A DNA stretch of 7,274 nt, taken from positions 1 to 7,274 of the forward strand of contig SLLJ01000223.1 of assembly GCA_007134165.1 (NCBI GenBank), given 5' to 3'. Origin of the DNA: Nitriliruptoraceae bacterium (GTDB lineage Bacteria > Actinomycetota > Nitriliruptoria > Nitriliruptorales > Nitriliruptoraceae). The notes beneath the pieces were generated by a model. The model saw only the letters and a program-made list of their open reading frames with translations. It was not told the DNA's origin and made no database searches. Below are positions 1 through 5,291 of the stretch, one piece after another. Position 1 is the stretch's first letter, and each line of letters begins with the position of its first letter. Position numbers and translations under genes: made by a program.

Positions 1-38
1 GGGGTCAGGGCGGGCCAGGGGTCAGGGCGGGCCAGGGG
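1..38. repeat. 17-bp tandem repeat, G-quadruplex-like, at the manA stop
   Basis: Bases 1-17 and 18-34 are identical 17-bp units, followed by a further GGGG at 35-38. The plus strand therefore carries seven runs of three or four Gs separated by loops of one or three bases, which fits the usual G-quadruplex pattern. The manA stop codon (22-24, read on the minus strand) lies inside the second unit, so the tract covers the gene's last codons and the bases just after. The repeat may continue beyond the left window edge. The repeat is seen directly; a role in termination or mRNA ending is only an inference. Confidence 0.85.
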
Positions 39-1329
39 TGGCCCGGAACACCGTGACCGGGCTCGTACCCCCCGCACGCAGGACGACCCGCTCGGCCCGG
101 TCGGACACGTAGGCCGCCGACCCGGGGCTGACCTCCACCTCGACGTCGTCGGCGCTGGCACTCAGCACCCCCTGCGTGCACAGCAGGATCTGCGGGCCAC
201 GCCGGTCGAGCTCGAGGCCGGTCGACGGCCGGGCATCGAGTACCGCCGGAACGTCGATCCGTGACAGCCGGAAACGATCCTCGGCGGCCGGCAGGACCAC
301 CTCACCCACGACTCCCGGCACGCCGGTCACCGCCGGGGGCGATCCCACCCGAGTGTCGAGGATGCGCAACAGTTCGTCGACGTCGACGTGCTTGGGGGTC
401 AGACCGCCACGCAGCACGTTGTCCGACGCCGCCATGATCTCCACCCCGTAACCCCTGAGGTAAGCGTGCAACGTCCCCGGCGACAGGTAGACACTCGCAC
501 CTGGAGGCAGCTCGAGCAGGTCGAGCAGCAGGGCGACAGCAACCCCTGGATCCTGCGGGTAGACGGTGGCCAGCCCCAGGATCGCCTGCGCCACGGCATC
601 GGCGGCCAACGATCGCACCCCGCCAGCACCGGACGATCCCACTGCGTCGCCGCCGCCGGCACCGGCGGGCTCCTGCACGACCCGCTCGGCGGCCTGCCGC
701 AGCTCGGCAACCAAGGCGGCCCGGCGATCCTCTGGCGTGCTCAGCAGCTCGCGCACGACCGTGGCGAGCGCGGACTCGCCGTCCCGGTGCAGCCGATCGC
801 GCACGTCGGGCAGGACGTCGAGGCGGTCGAGCAGCGCGATCGTCGCCGCCACCGGCCGGAACCCGCACAACGCTTGGCTCGGGCGCAACGCATGGAACAA
901 CTCGGGTTTGGGCGAGTCATCGCGGTAGCAGCGCTCCGGCGCATCGTGGGGGATGCCGGCCGCCTCCTCGGCGGCGAACCCCGCACGAGCGCGCTCGACG
1001 TCGGGGTGGGTCTGCAAGGACAGCGACGCATCGATGGCCAGCACCTTGAGCAGAAAGGGCAGCCGGCCGCCTTCAGCAGCCAGCCCTGGACCGAGCTCGC
1101 CGACGGGGTCGGCGGCGACCACACGATCCAGGGGAACGGGGCGGACATCGCCGGGCCGCTCGAGCAGGCTCGGAGCATCCGGATGGTCGCCGAACCACAG
1201 CTCGGCTTCCGGGCCCGACGCAGGCGCTGGCCGACCCTGAAGCTCGGCCAGGGCGGTGTGCGAACCCCAGGCGTAGCCCTTGAGCTGGCCCGTCAACCGC
1301 CCGATCGGCGGCACGGTGGATGCGGACAC
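22..1329 (-). CDS. manA: Mannose-6-phosphate isomerase, class I
   Basis: Zinc-dependent cytosolic enzyme that interconverts mannose 6-phosphate and fructose 6-phosphate, feeding GDP-mannose and glycan synthesis or mannose catabolism. From the GTG start at 1329 the protein has 435 residues. Class I hallmarks are all present: GYAWGS near residue 18, the metal motif LQTHPD (Q106, H108), KPELFHAL (E143), LSPGTLHAY (H288) and the active-site stretch NVLRGGLTPKH (R307). Residues of about 219-238 form a Gly/Ala/Ser-rich linker insert. The open frame extends upstream to 1425, but those 32 codons do not resemble the family. The GTG has a GAGG ribosome site about six bases upstream (near 1336-1339), so I prefer it. 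The gene is divergent from the tRNA gene and appears monocistronic within the window. Family assignment is secure; the start is likely. Confidence 0.93.
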   Translation of the reverse strand: MSASTVPPIGRLTGQLKGYAWGSHTALAELQGRPAPASGPEAELWFGDHPDAPSLLERPGDVRPVPLDRVVAADPVGELGPGLAAEGGRLPFLLKVLAIDASLSLQTHPDVERARAGFAAEEAAGIPHDAPERCYRDDSPKPELFHALRPSQALCGFRPVAATIALLDRLDVLPDVRDRLHRDGESALATVVRELLSTPEDRRAALVAELRQAAERVVQEPAGAGGGDAVGSSGAGGVRSLAADAVAQAILGLATVYPQDPGVAVALLLDLLELPPGASVYLSPGTLHAYLRGYGVEIMAASDNVLRGGLTPKHVDVDELLRILDTRVGSPPAVTGVPGVVGEVVLPAAEDRFRLSRIDVPAVLDARPSTGLELDRRGPQILLCTQGVLSASADDVEVEVSPGSAAYVSDRAERVVLRAGGTSPVTVFRATPGPP

Positions 1330-1358
1330 GCAATACCTCGACTCCCAGTGACGAAATG

Positions 1359-1364
1359 AGCATA
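1359..1364 (-). promoter_or_regulatory. Candidate -10 box for manA
   Basis: On the minus strand this reads TATGCT, a good match to the sigma-A -10 hexamer, about 30 bases upstream of the manA GTG. That would give a leader of roughly 20 bases. No convincing -35 box is visible at 17-18 bases. The same hexamer forms the -10 of the sensor kinase promoter at 4722-4727. Confidence 0.35.
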
Positions 1365-1425
1365 GCTCGCCACCTGGTGCGACCAGGGTCGACGACGGGC
1401 ACGGGCCGTCGCGGGCGAGCAGCAC

Positions 1426-1431
1426 TACGCT
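1426..1431 (+). promoter_or_regulatory. Candidate -10 box for tRNA-Arg
   Basis: TACGCT lies 10 bases before the mature tRNA 5' end, which would place transcription start a few bases ahead of the tRNA. There is no clear -35 hexamer at standard spacing, so this rests on position and one hexamer only. Confidence 0.3.
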
Positions 1432-1441
1432 CGCAAGATCC

Positions 1442-1515
1442 GCGCCCGTAGCTCAGCTGGATAGAGCAGGGGACTTCTAATCCCAAGGCCGCAGGTTCGA
1501 GTCCTGCCGGGCGCG
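1442..1515 (+). tRNA. tRNA-Arg (anticodon TCT)
   Basis: A full cloverleaf can be drawn. The acceptor stem GCGCCCG (1442-1448) pairs with CGGGCGC (1508-1514), and G1515 is the discriminator base. The D stem is GCTC (1451-1454) with GAGC (1464-1467). The anticodon stem is 1469-1473 with 1481-1485, where the outermost pair is a G-A mismatch, and the loop CTTCTAA has anticodon TCT at 1476-1478. The T arm is GCAGG, loop TTCGAGT, CCTGC (1491-1507). The 3' CCA is not encoded (CCG follows). It decodes AGA/AGG, rare codons in such GC-rich genomes. It is divergent from manA. tRNA 3' ends are common integration sites, and a gene remnant with repeats lies just downstream, but no second copy of the tRNA end is seen in the window. 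Confidence 0.96.
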
Positions 1516-1550
1516 CCGGGGCTCGGGCTTCGCATCACGGCCTGACCGCC

Positions 1551-1603
1551 ACCACCGCCTGGCCCCACCACCGCCTGGCCCCACCACCGCCTGGCCCCAC
1601 CAC
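1551..1603. repeat. 16-bp tandem repeat, three full copies plus a partial
   Basis: The unit ACCACCGCCTGGCCCC occurs exactly three times (1551-1566, 1567-1582, 1583-1598), then five bases of a fourth copy follow before the pattern breaks. It lies 35 bases after the tRNA and just before the hydrolase remnant. It is probably non-coding, and open frames across it on the minus strand translate to Trp/Gly-rich nonsense. Confidence 0.9.
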
Positions 1604-1634
1604 GGCTCCGTCGCCGGAAACGCAACCGAGGTGA

Positions 1635-1937
1635 TGGCCGAACGGGACCTCGATCCGGCTGGCACCGTGGCTCATCGACCTGTCCACCCGCACCCCGAGC
1701 CCCACCCAGCTGTTCGCTTCGTGGATGATCAGCGACCACCGCGAGGACGCGGCCCTGCTCGGCGGCTCGGTGCCGACCCTGTTCGTGGTCGGCGAACAGG
1801 GGGCACCGACCGCGAGCGCGTTCCTGGCTGCGCACGGTCCGTCGGCCTGCATCGAGGTGCTCGGCGCTCACCTGGAGTTCTGGGAGCACGCTGAGCGTCG
1901 CAACGCGGTGCTCGAGGACTCCCTCGCTCCGTGTTGA
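1635..1937 (+). pseudogene. 5'-truncated alpha/beta-hydrolase remnant
   Basis: This frame opens after a TGA at 1632-1634 and ends at TGA 1935-1937. From about 1653 it reads like the C-terminal third of an alpha/beta-hydrolase: RLAPWLIDLSTRTPSP, then the strand segment VPTLFVVGEQ, then LGAHLEFWEHAERRNAVLED, where the His in GAHLEFWEH matches the usual catalytic His position. Codons are strongly G/C-ending, consistent with coding ancestry. The nucleophile elbow (GxSxG) and the N-terminal two thirds are absent: upstream there is only a stop, a 16-bp tandem repeat and a tRNA. The segment after VVGE lacks the Asp often found there. An ATG at 1725 could start a 70-residue peptide, but this would not be a functional hydrolase. 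Family call is by eye; decay is inferred from the missing domain. Confidence 0.65.
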
Positions 1938-1940
1938 ACA

Positions 1941-2000
1941 GCCGCTGGACGCCGGTGTCGGTGACGACGCCATCCGAGACACCGGCGGGCTGCCAGCGGC
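1941..2000. repeat. 60-bp imperfect palindrome after the hydrolase remnant
   Basis: Two nested perfect arms are visible: GCCGCTGG (1941-1948) with CCAGCGGC (1993-2000), and CGCCGGTGTC (1950-1959) with GACACCGGCG (1978-1987). They are separated by an asymmetric internal loop (one base on the left, five on the right), with an 18-base apical region. It begins three bases after the remnant's stop codon. It would fold into a very stable hairpin in RNA or cruciform in DNA. No T tract follows, so a classical intrinsic terminator is not shown; a factor-dependent or GC-rich terminator, or an extragenic palindrome family, are alternatives. Confidence 0.85.
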
Positions 2001-2022
2001 CGGTCGGTGAGCCAAACCTTCG

Positions 2023-2051
2023 ATGACAACCCCGAGGCAGCCAGGCATGAT
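2023..2051 (+). promoter_or_regulatory. Predicted sigma-A-type promoter for the VIT-family gene
   Basis: ATGACA at 2023-2028 (five of six to TTGACA) is followed after exactly 17 bases by CATGAT at 2046-2051 (four of six to TATAAT). Transcription would start near 2058, giving a leader of roughly 125 bases before the ATG at 2182. The leader holds a possible weak stem, GTCCCG (2086-2091) with CGGGAC (2133-2138). I recognise no known riboswitch motif in it. Confidence 0.5.
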
Positions 2052-2181
2052 GGCCTCCGCGCGACCCGACGGGCACCGCGCCACGGTCCCGGCGGTGGCA
2101 GGCAACGTGACACGGCGCACGACAGGTGCCGGCGGGACGCCGCGCTCTCCGACCTGCCGTGCGATCAGGAGTCCACCACTG

Positions 2182-2973
2182 ATGCCCGCCACCCCGCACC
2201 CGGATCCCAGCTCCGCACGCGACTACCCCCGTGACTACATCGCGCAGCACATCGAGCAGACGCGCCGGGAGGTCTCGCTGCTCGGCGAGATCCGCGAGGT
2301 CGTCTTCGGGGCACAGGACGGTTTGGTCTCCACCCTTGCCGTGGTGGCCACCGTGGCCGGAGCCGCCAGCGACAACCTTGCCGTGCTGGTCGCAGGGCTG
2401 GCCTCAGCAGTCGCGGGGATCTTCTCGATGGCGATCGGCGAGTACCTCGGCTCCAAGAGCCAGGCCGAGATCTTCCGCAACCAGGTCGCCAACGAATGGG
2501 AGGAGGTCAACCAGCGCCCGTTCGAGTCGGAGGCCGAGGTCGTCTACCTGTTCACCCAGGAAGGCATGGACGAGAGCGACGCCCAGGAGGCTGCCGGCAT
2601 CATCGCGCGCCACCCCGAGTCACTGCTCGCCACGATGGTCGCCAAGGAACTCGGGATCATCCACGACGAGCAGGACGAGACCTCCGGGGGACCGCTGCGC
2701 GGCGCGCTGTTGATGGGCTTGTCGTTCGCGCTGGGCTCGGTCGTGCCGATCCTGCCGTTCCTATTCAGCGAGGGCCTGCCGGCCCTGACCACGGCCACCG
2801 CAGCCACAGGCCTGGTGCTGTTCGGCATCGGCGTGGTCAAGTCGCGCTGGACACAGCGCTTCTGGCTGTGGTCCGGGCTCGAGATCCTGGCGCTGGCCGC
2901 GTTCGCCGGTGTCGCCGGCTACCTGTTCGGGACGGTGCTACCGACGCTGCTGGGCTTCTCCGGCGTGGTCTGA
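2182..2973 (+). CDS. VIT1/CCC1-family iron/manganese transporter
   Basis: A 263-residue integral membrane protein of the VIT1/CCC1 family (formerly DUF125), which moves Fe2+ and/or Mn2+ across membranes, in bacteria probably as an exporter. The family signature is clear: GEIREVVFGAQDGLVSTL at about 35-52 leads into TM1 (about 40-62), TM2 runs about 66-90 and ends in SMAIGEYLGSKSQAE, and a Glu-rich cytoplasmic segment (about 91-170), the metal-binding domain region in characterised members, follows. TM3 (about 173-195), TM4 (200-222) and TM5 (227-258) complete the five helices. The open frame extends to 2023, but the first 53 codons are Arg/Pro/Thr-rich and unlike the family. ATG 2182 has AGGAG at 2167-2171 with a 10-base spacer and is preferred. 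The gene stands alone and converges on the sensor kinase with a long gap between. The specific metal and direction are not determinable here. Confidence 0.92.
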   Translation: MPATPHPDPSSARDYPRDYIAQHIEQTRREVSLLGEIREVVFGAQDGLVSTLAVVATVAGAASDNLAVLVAGLASAVAGIFSMAIGEYLGSKSQAEIFRNQVANEWEEVNQRPFESEAEVVYLFTQEGMDESDAQEAAGIIARHPESLLATMVAKELGIIHDEQDETSGGPLRGALLMGLSFALGSVVPILPFLFSEGLPALTTATAATGLVLFGIGVVKSRWTQRFWLWSGLEILALAAFAGVAGYLFGTVLPTLLGFSGVV

Positions 2974-2983
2974 GACCGAGCCG
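2961..2983. repeat. Small hairpin centred on the VIT-gene stop codon
   Basis: CGGC (2961-2964) pairs with GCCG (2980-2983), and GGTC (2967-2970) with GACC (2974-2977), leaving the stop codon TGA (2971-2973) as the three-base loop. Two central positions on each side (2965-2966 and 2978-2979) are mismatched or wobble. There is no T tract. It may help 3'-end formation or be incidental. Confidence 0.5.
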
Positions 2984-3044
2984 CCGCGCGCCGCCGGCGT
3001 TGCTGACCCGCCGGCACCGCTGCCCCGCCGGCCACACCGCCCCC

Positions 3045-3126
3045 GTCGGCGGCCGCCCTCCGACGTGGCGTACCCAGACGCGGCGTACCCAGACGGTCAC
3101 CCACAACCGGATGCGTACGCCAAGTG
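3045..3126 (+). repeat. Direct repeat copy A (with internal 15-bp duplication)
   Basis: This 82-base segment matches 3368-3434 at all but five positions once an internal 15-bp duplication is discounted. The duplication is two near-identical units, 3066-3080 and 3081-3095, differing only at the first base. Weaker similarity extends leftwards to about 3028. Confidence 0.85.
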
Positions 3127-3367
3127 CTCGACCAGGTACCCGCCCGCCCCACGATCGTCGGCCAGCGCCCAACAACAGGCGACCAGCGCTCACGCCGCGC
3201 CTTGACCGCCCTGAACCCGACGACCGGATGCCGTCCGTCAGGCCCCGACCGGTCCCGCAGCCCCCGTGCCGGCCCGGCGGCCAAACCCCCGAAGGTTCGG
3301 CCGCCGTCGCTTCTCCCGCCACCACAACCGCGCTGTCCACCGGCCGCACCGCGCCCGCACCACGCCC

Positions 3368-3434
3368 GTCGACGGCCGCCCTCCGACGTGGCGTACCCGG
3401 ACGGTCACCCGCGACCGGATGCGTACGCCACGTG
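3368..3434 (+). repeat. Direct repeat copy B
   Basis: Second copy, 67 bases, with 62 identical to copy A at 3045-3126 after removing A's 15-bp duplication. Both copies can be read as SDVAYPDG...PDAYA, but in different frames of the window, so no single gene covers them. Three of the five differences are silent in that reading. Confidence 0.85.
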
Positions 3435-3561
3435 GGCCGATGGCGCTCCGAGGCCGAAACGGCAACCCAGTCGCACCTGGCACGGCGTGGTGCTCAGTTG
3501 CGGCGACCACCCCCAACGCCGTCGACCACCCCGACACCCGCGCCAACACCCGACGCCCGGG

Positions 3562-4680
3562 TCAAGCGCTGCGCTCACCCAGTCTCGCTGTTGCGTGCGC
3601 CGTGATCGCCGCACCACGCGGCATAAGCAGCAGGAATCGGCTGCCTTGACGCTCATCGGGTACGTAGCTGAGGTCGCCCCCCATAGCCAGCGCAAGGCTA
3701 CGCGCCAGGTGCAGCCCGAGCCCCAACCCCTCCGCCTCACGCGCGTCGCCGTTGCTGGCCTGCGTGAACGGCGCGAACATCTCGTGGCGATAGCTCTCGG
3801 GGATGCCCTCTCCGCCGTCGCTGATGGCCAGCAGGACCTGCTCATGGCCGGACGGGACCTCGGTGATCCGCACCGGTGCAGCCCCGTAGCGCTCAGCGTT
3901 GATCAGCAGGTCGACGAGGATCTGGACGACCCGCTGCGGGTCGGCGACCACCCGGGACTCGGCGCCCACCTCCACCTCGATGTCCAACCCAGGGAAACTG
4001 TCGACGGCCTCGTGGACCACGGTATGCACCGAGACGACCTCGGGACACAGGCGCAGTTGGCCACGCTGCAACCGGCTCAACTCGAGCAGGCCGGTCAGCA
4101 GCCGCTCCTGGCGCAGAGCGTTGCGGCGGATGGCCTCGAGCAGTTCGCGGGTGCGATCATCAGCACGGAAACCGACATGGCTGAGCAGCGTCTCGGCGAA
4201 GCCCAGCACGGCCGTGAGCGGCGTGCGAAGTTCGTGCGAGGCGACGTCGACGAACTGCCGCAGGCGGGTGGCCGCGCGCTCGAGGTCGTTCGTTGCCTGC
4301 TCGGCCTGTCGGCGGTCGGTCAGGTCACGAACCACCGCGACGACCAGCCGCTCGCCACCGACGACCACCGGCCGAAGGCCGACGTCGACCGGCACCCGGG
4401 TGCCGTCGAGAGCGGAGGCCCACAACTGCATCTCGCTGCCCATACGGCGGGTTGTGGGTTGCTCCTGATACGACTCGCGGCGACGACGGTGGGAGGCGCG
4501 ATGTTCGGCGGGAACCAGCATCTCGAGAGGCTCCCCGACCAGCCGCTCGACGTCGGTGCGGAACAGCGAGGCCGCCGCGTCGTTCACGATGCGCACCTGC
4601 CCCGACCCGTCGACGACCAGCACGGCATCCGGAGACAACCGGGCGAAGGCATGGAGGGCCTCGATGCTGGTGTCGTGCAC
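3562..4680 (-). CDS. Soluble PAS-domain sensor histidine kinase
   Basis: A 372-residue two-component sensor kinase. An N-terminal PAS domain (about 5-125, including SPDAVLVVDGSGQVRIVND and ending VVAVVRDLTDRRQAE) leads into a HisKA dimerisation domain with the H-box DVASHELRTPL (phospho-acceptor H149). The HATPase domain has an N-box LLINAERYG (N261), a G1 box DGGEGI (288-293) and a G2 box GLGLGL (318-323). No signal peptide or membrane helix is seen, so it should sense a cytosolic ligand, redox or energy signal. No haem, flavin or metal site can be identified by eye. The start is GTG 4680, with an AGGGG ribosome site a few bases upstream. No response regulator is adjacent in the window: it is divergent from the gre gene and convergent with the VIT gene, so it looks like an orphan kinase. 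By architecture its partner would phosphorylate an Asp on a receiver domain encoded elsewhere. Confidence 0.93.
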   Translation of the reverse strand: MHDTSIEALHAFARLSPDAVLVVDGSGQVRIVNDAAASLFRTDVERLVGEPLEMLVPAEHRASHRRRRESYQEQPTTRRMGSEMQLWASALDGTRVPVDVGLRPVVVGGERLVVAVVRDLTDRRQAEQATNDLERAATRLRQFVDVASHELRTPLTAVLGFAETLLSHVGFRADDRTRELLEAIRRNALRQERLLTGLLELSRLQRGQLRLCPEVVSVHTVVHEAVDSFPGLDIEVEVGAESRVVADPQRVVQILVDLLINAERYGAAPVRITEVPSGHEQVLLAISDGGEGIPESYRHEMFAPFTQASNGDAREAEGLGLGLHLARSLALAMGGDLSYVPDERQGSRFLLLMPRGAAITAHATARLGERSA

Positions 4681-4721
4681 CGGTTCCCCTGCGGTCGACG
4701 TCAGTCAGAGTGGCAGAAGTT

Positions 4722-4751
4722 AGCATAGGACACATATGGGGCTCCAGTCAC
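4722..4751 (-). promoter_or_regulatory. Predicted promoter of the sensor kinase
   Basis: On the minus strand, GTGACT (4746-4751, four of six to TTGACA) is followed after 18 bases by TATGCT (4722-4727). Transcription would start near 4715, some 35 bases before the GTG start. The -35 box overlaps the palindrome at 4744-4760. Confidence 0.5.
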
Positions 4752-4760
4752 CAAGACTGG
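4744..4760. promoter_or_regulatory. Palindromic candidate operator between kinase and gre genes
   Basis: CCAGTC (4744-4749) and GACTGG (4755-4760) are perfect inverted 6-mers around ACCAA. The site covers the kinase -35 box and lies just upstream of the candidate gre -10 box at 4768-4773, so one dimeric regulator bound here could affect both divergent genes. The inverted repeat is seen directly; operator function is inference, since a 6-5-6 repeat can arise by chance. Confidence 0.45.
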
Positions 4761-4767
4761 GGAACGG

Positions 4768-4773
4768 TAGGAT
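4768..4773 (+). promoter_or_regulatory. Candidate -10 box for the gre-family gene
   Basis: TAGGAT is a good actinobacterial -10 match 60 bases upstream of the ATG at 4833. At 17-18 bases spacing no TTGACA-like -35 is present; that place is occupied by the palindrome at 4744-4760. Such an arrangement is compatible with an activator-dependent promoter, or simply a weak one. Confidence 0.4.
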
Positions 4774-4802
4774 GCGAGCAACGATCTCCGTCGCCGAATG
4801 AA

Positions 4803-4817
4803 GCGCTGCTTCAGCGC
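4803..4817 (+). other. Leader hairpin ahead of the gre ribosome site
   Basis: GCGCTG (4803-4808) and CAGCGC (4812-4817) are perfect inverted arms around CTT, directly abutting the ribosome site AGGGAG (4818-4823). An alternative fold pairs GAAGC (4800-4804) with GCTTC (4808-4812). The heptamer GCGCAGG is also repeated at 4814-4820 and 4823-4829. Translational control is conceivable but unproven. Confidence 0.45.
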
Positions 4818-4832
4818 AGGGAGCGCAGGCTC

Positions 4833-5291
4833 ATGACCTCCCCCGCCACCAGCTCACCGATCGTGCTCACCGCCGACGGCCGCGACTGGCTCGCGGCGCG
4901 CCGCGAACGAATCGTGGAGCGGTTGACCCGTGTGGACGAGGACCTCGCCGCAGATCGCACCGCCGAACTGCTCGACGAACGGGCCACGCTCACCGACCAA
5001 CTCGACGAACTCACCGACGTGCTGCGGCGAGCGGTCGCGCCGGGGGAGATCAGCGACGACCCCACCGTGGTCGAACTGGGCGACGAGGTCGACATCGTGT
5101 TCCCCGGCGACGACCGCGAGACCTTCCTCGTCGTGCATCCGGTCGAGGCTGGCATGGACGAGCAGCGCACCTCGGCCGAGTCGCCGCTGGCCAAGGCGGT
5201 GCTCGGTCACCGGGTCGGCGACCAGGTGACCGTCACCACGCCTGGCGGCGTCTACCACGCCACGATCGCGGGTCGCCGCCGTCTGGCGTGA
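4833..5291 (+). CDS. GreA/GreB-family transcription factor, divergent tip
   Basis: A 152-residue protein with the Gre layout: an N-terminal coiled coil (about 11-68, charged heptads such as RRERIVERLTRVDEDLAAD) and a C-terminal FKBP-like domain (about 76-152) with VELGDEVDIVF, SAESPLAKAVLGHRVGD and VTTPGG, close to the family's SPLGKALLG...GD..PGG pattern. Gre factors enter the RNA polymerase secondary channel and stimulate cleavage of backtracked RNA through acidic residues at the coiled-coil tip. Here the usual GDLxENAEY tip signature is missing. The aligned stretch is DEDLAADRTAELLDER, keeping one Asp (D37) but with Ala where the second catalytic acid is expected and an Asp one position later (D41). 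It could thus be a non-canonical Gre-like regulator, as known for the mycobacterial paralogue Rv3788 that inhibits polymerase, rather than a housekeeping GreA. The ATG at 4833 has AGGGAG at 4818-4823 with a 9-base spacer. The gene is divergent from the sensor kinase. Confidence 0.85.
   Translation: MTSPATSSPIVLTADGRDWLAARRERIVERLTRVDEDLAADRTAELLDERATLTDQLDELTDVLRRAVAPGEISDDPTVVELGDEVDIVFPGDDRETFLVVHPVEAGMDEQRTSAESPLAKAVLGHRVGDQVTVTTPGGVYHATIAGRRRLA

Larger units (their letters stand above)
2974..3561. other. Gene-free GC-rich stretch between convergent genes
   Basis: No gene is convincing here on either strand. The open frames that cross it are Pro/Arg-rich, have no ribosome site or recognisable domain, and are explained by base composition and read-through from neighbouring frames. 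The visible structure is a pair of imperfect direct repeats (3045-3126 and 3368-3434) and a 15-bp tandem duplication inside the first. The stretch separates the 3' ends of the VIT-family gene and the sensor kinase, so it should contain both terminators, but no clear intrinsic terminator is seen beyond the small hairpin at 2961-2983. Confidence 0.7.

Noticed and set aside
388..1359. Plus-strand open frame of 323 codons
   Set aside because: Antisense to manA, with no recognisable domain. Long antisense frames are expected in very GC-rich genes.
1442..1600. Mobile element integrated at the tRNA-Arg 3' end
   Set aside because: No integrase and no second copy of the tRNA 3' sequence within the window; the remnant is noted, but an element cannot be claimed.
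1425..2192. Long minus-strand open frame across the tRNA and hydrolase remnant (255 codons)
   Set aside because: Its C-terminal part RTRTCGLGIRSPLLYPAELR is the well-known translation of a tRNA antisense strand, and the rest is antisense to the hydrolase remnant and the tandem repeat.
2837..3349. Minus-strand frame that might be a gene in the long intergenic region
   Set aside because: Arg/Gly-rich, no domain, no ribosome site, overlaps the VIT-gene 3' end, and replacement-only differences between the two direct repeats argue against coding on this frame.
3045..3434. Possible CRISPR array from the spaced repeats
   Set aside because: Only two copies of unequal length, about 240 bases apart, with no regular spacer pattern and no cas genes.
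2496..3605. Plus-strand open frame of 369 codons
   Set aside because: It starts inside the VIT-family gene in another frame and continues through the repeat region as Arg/Pro-rich sequence without a ribosome site or domain.
3124..4728. Plus-strand open frame of 534 codons
   Set aside because: It is antisense to the sensor kinase, whose PAS, HisKA and HATPase motifs are intact. Its first third is Pro/Arg-rich composition-driven sequence.
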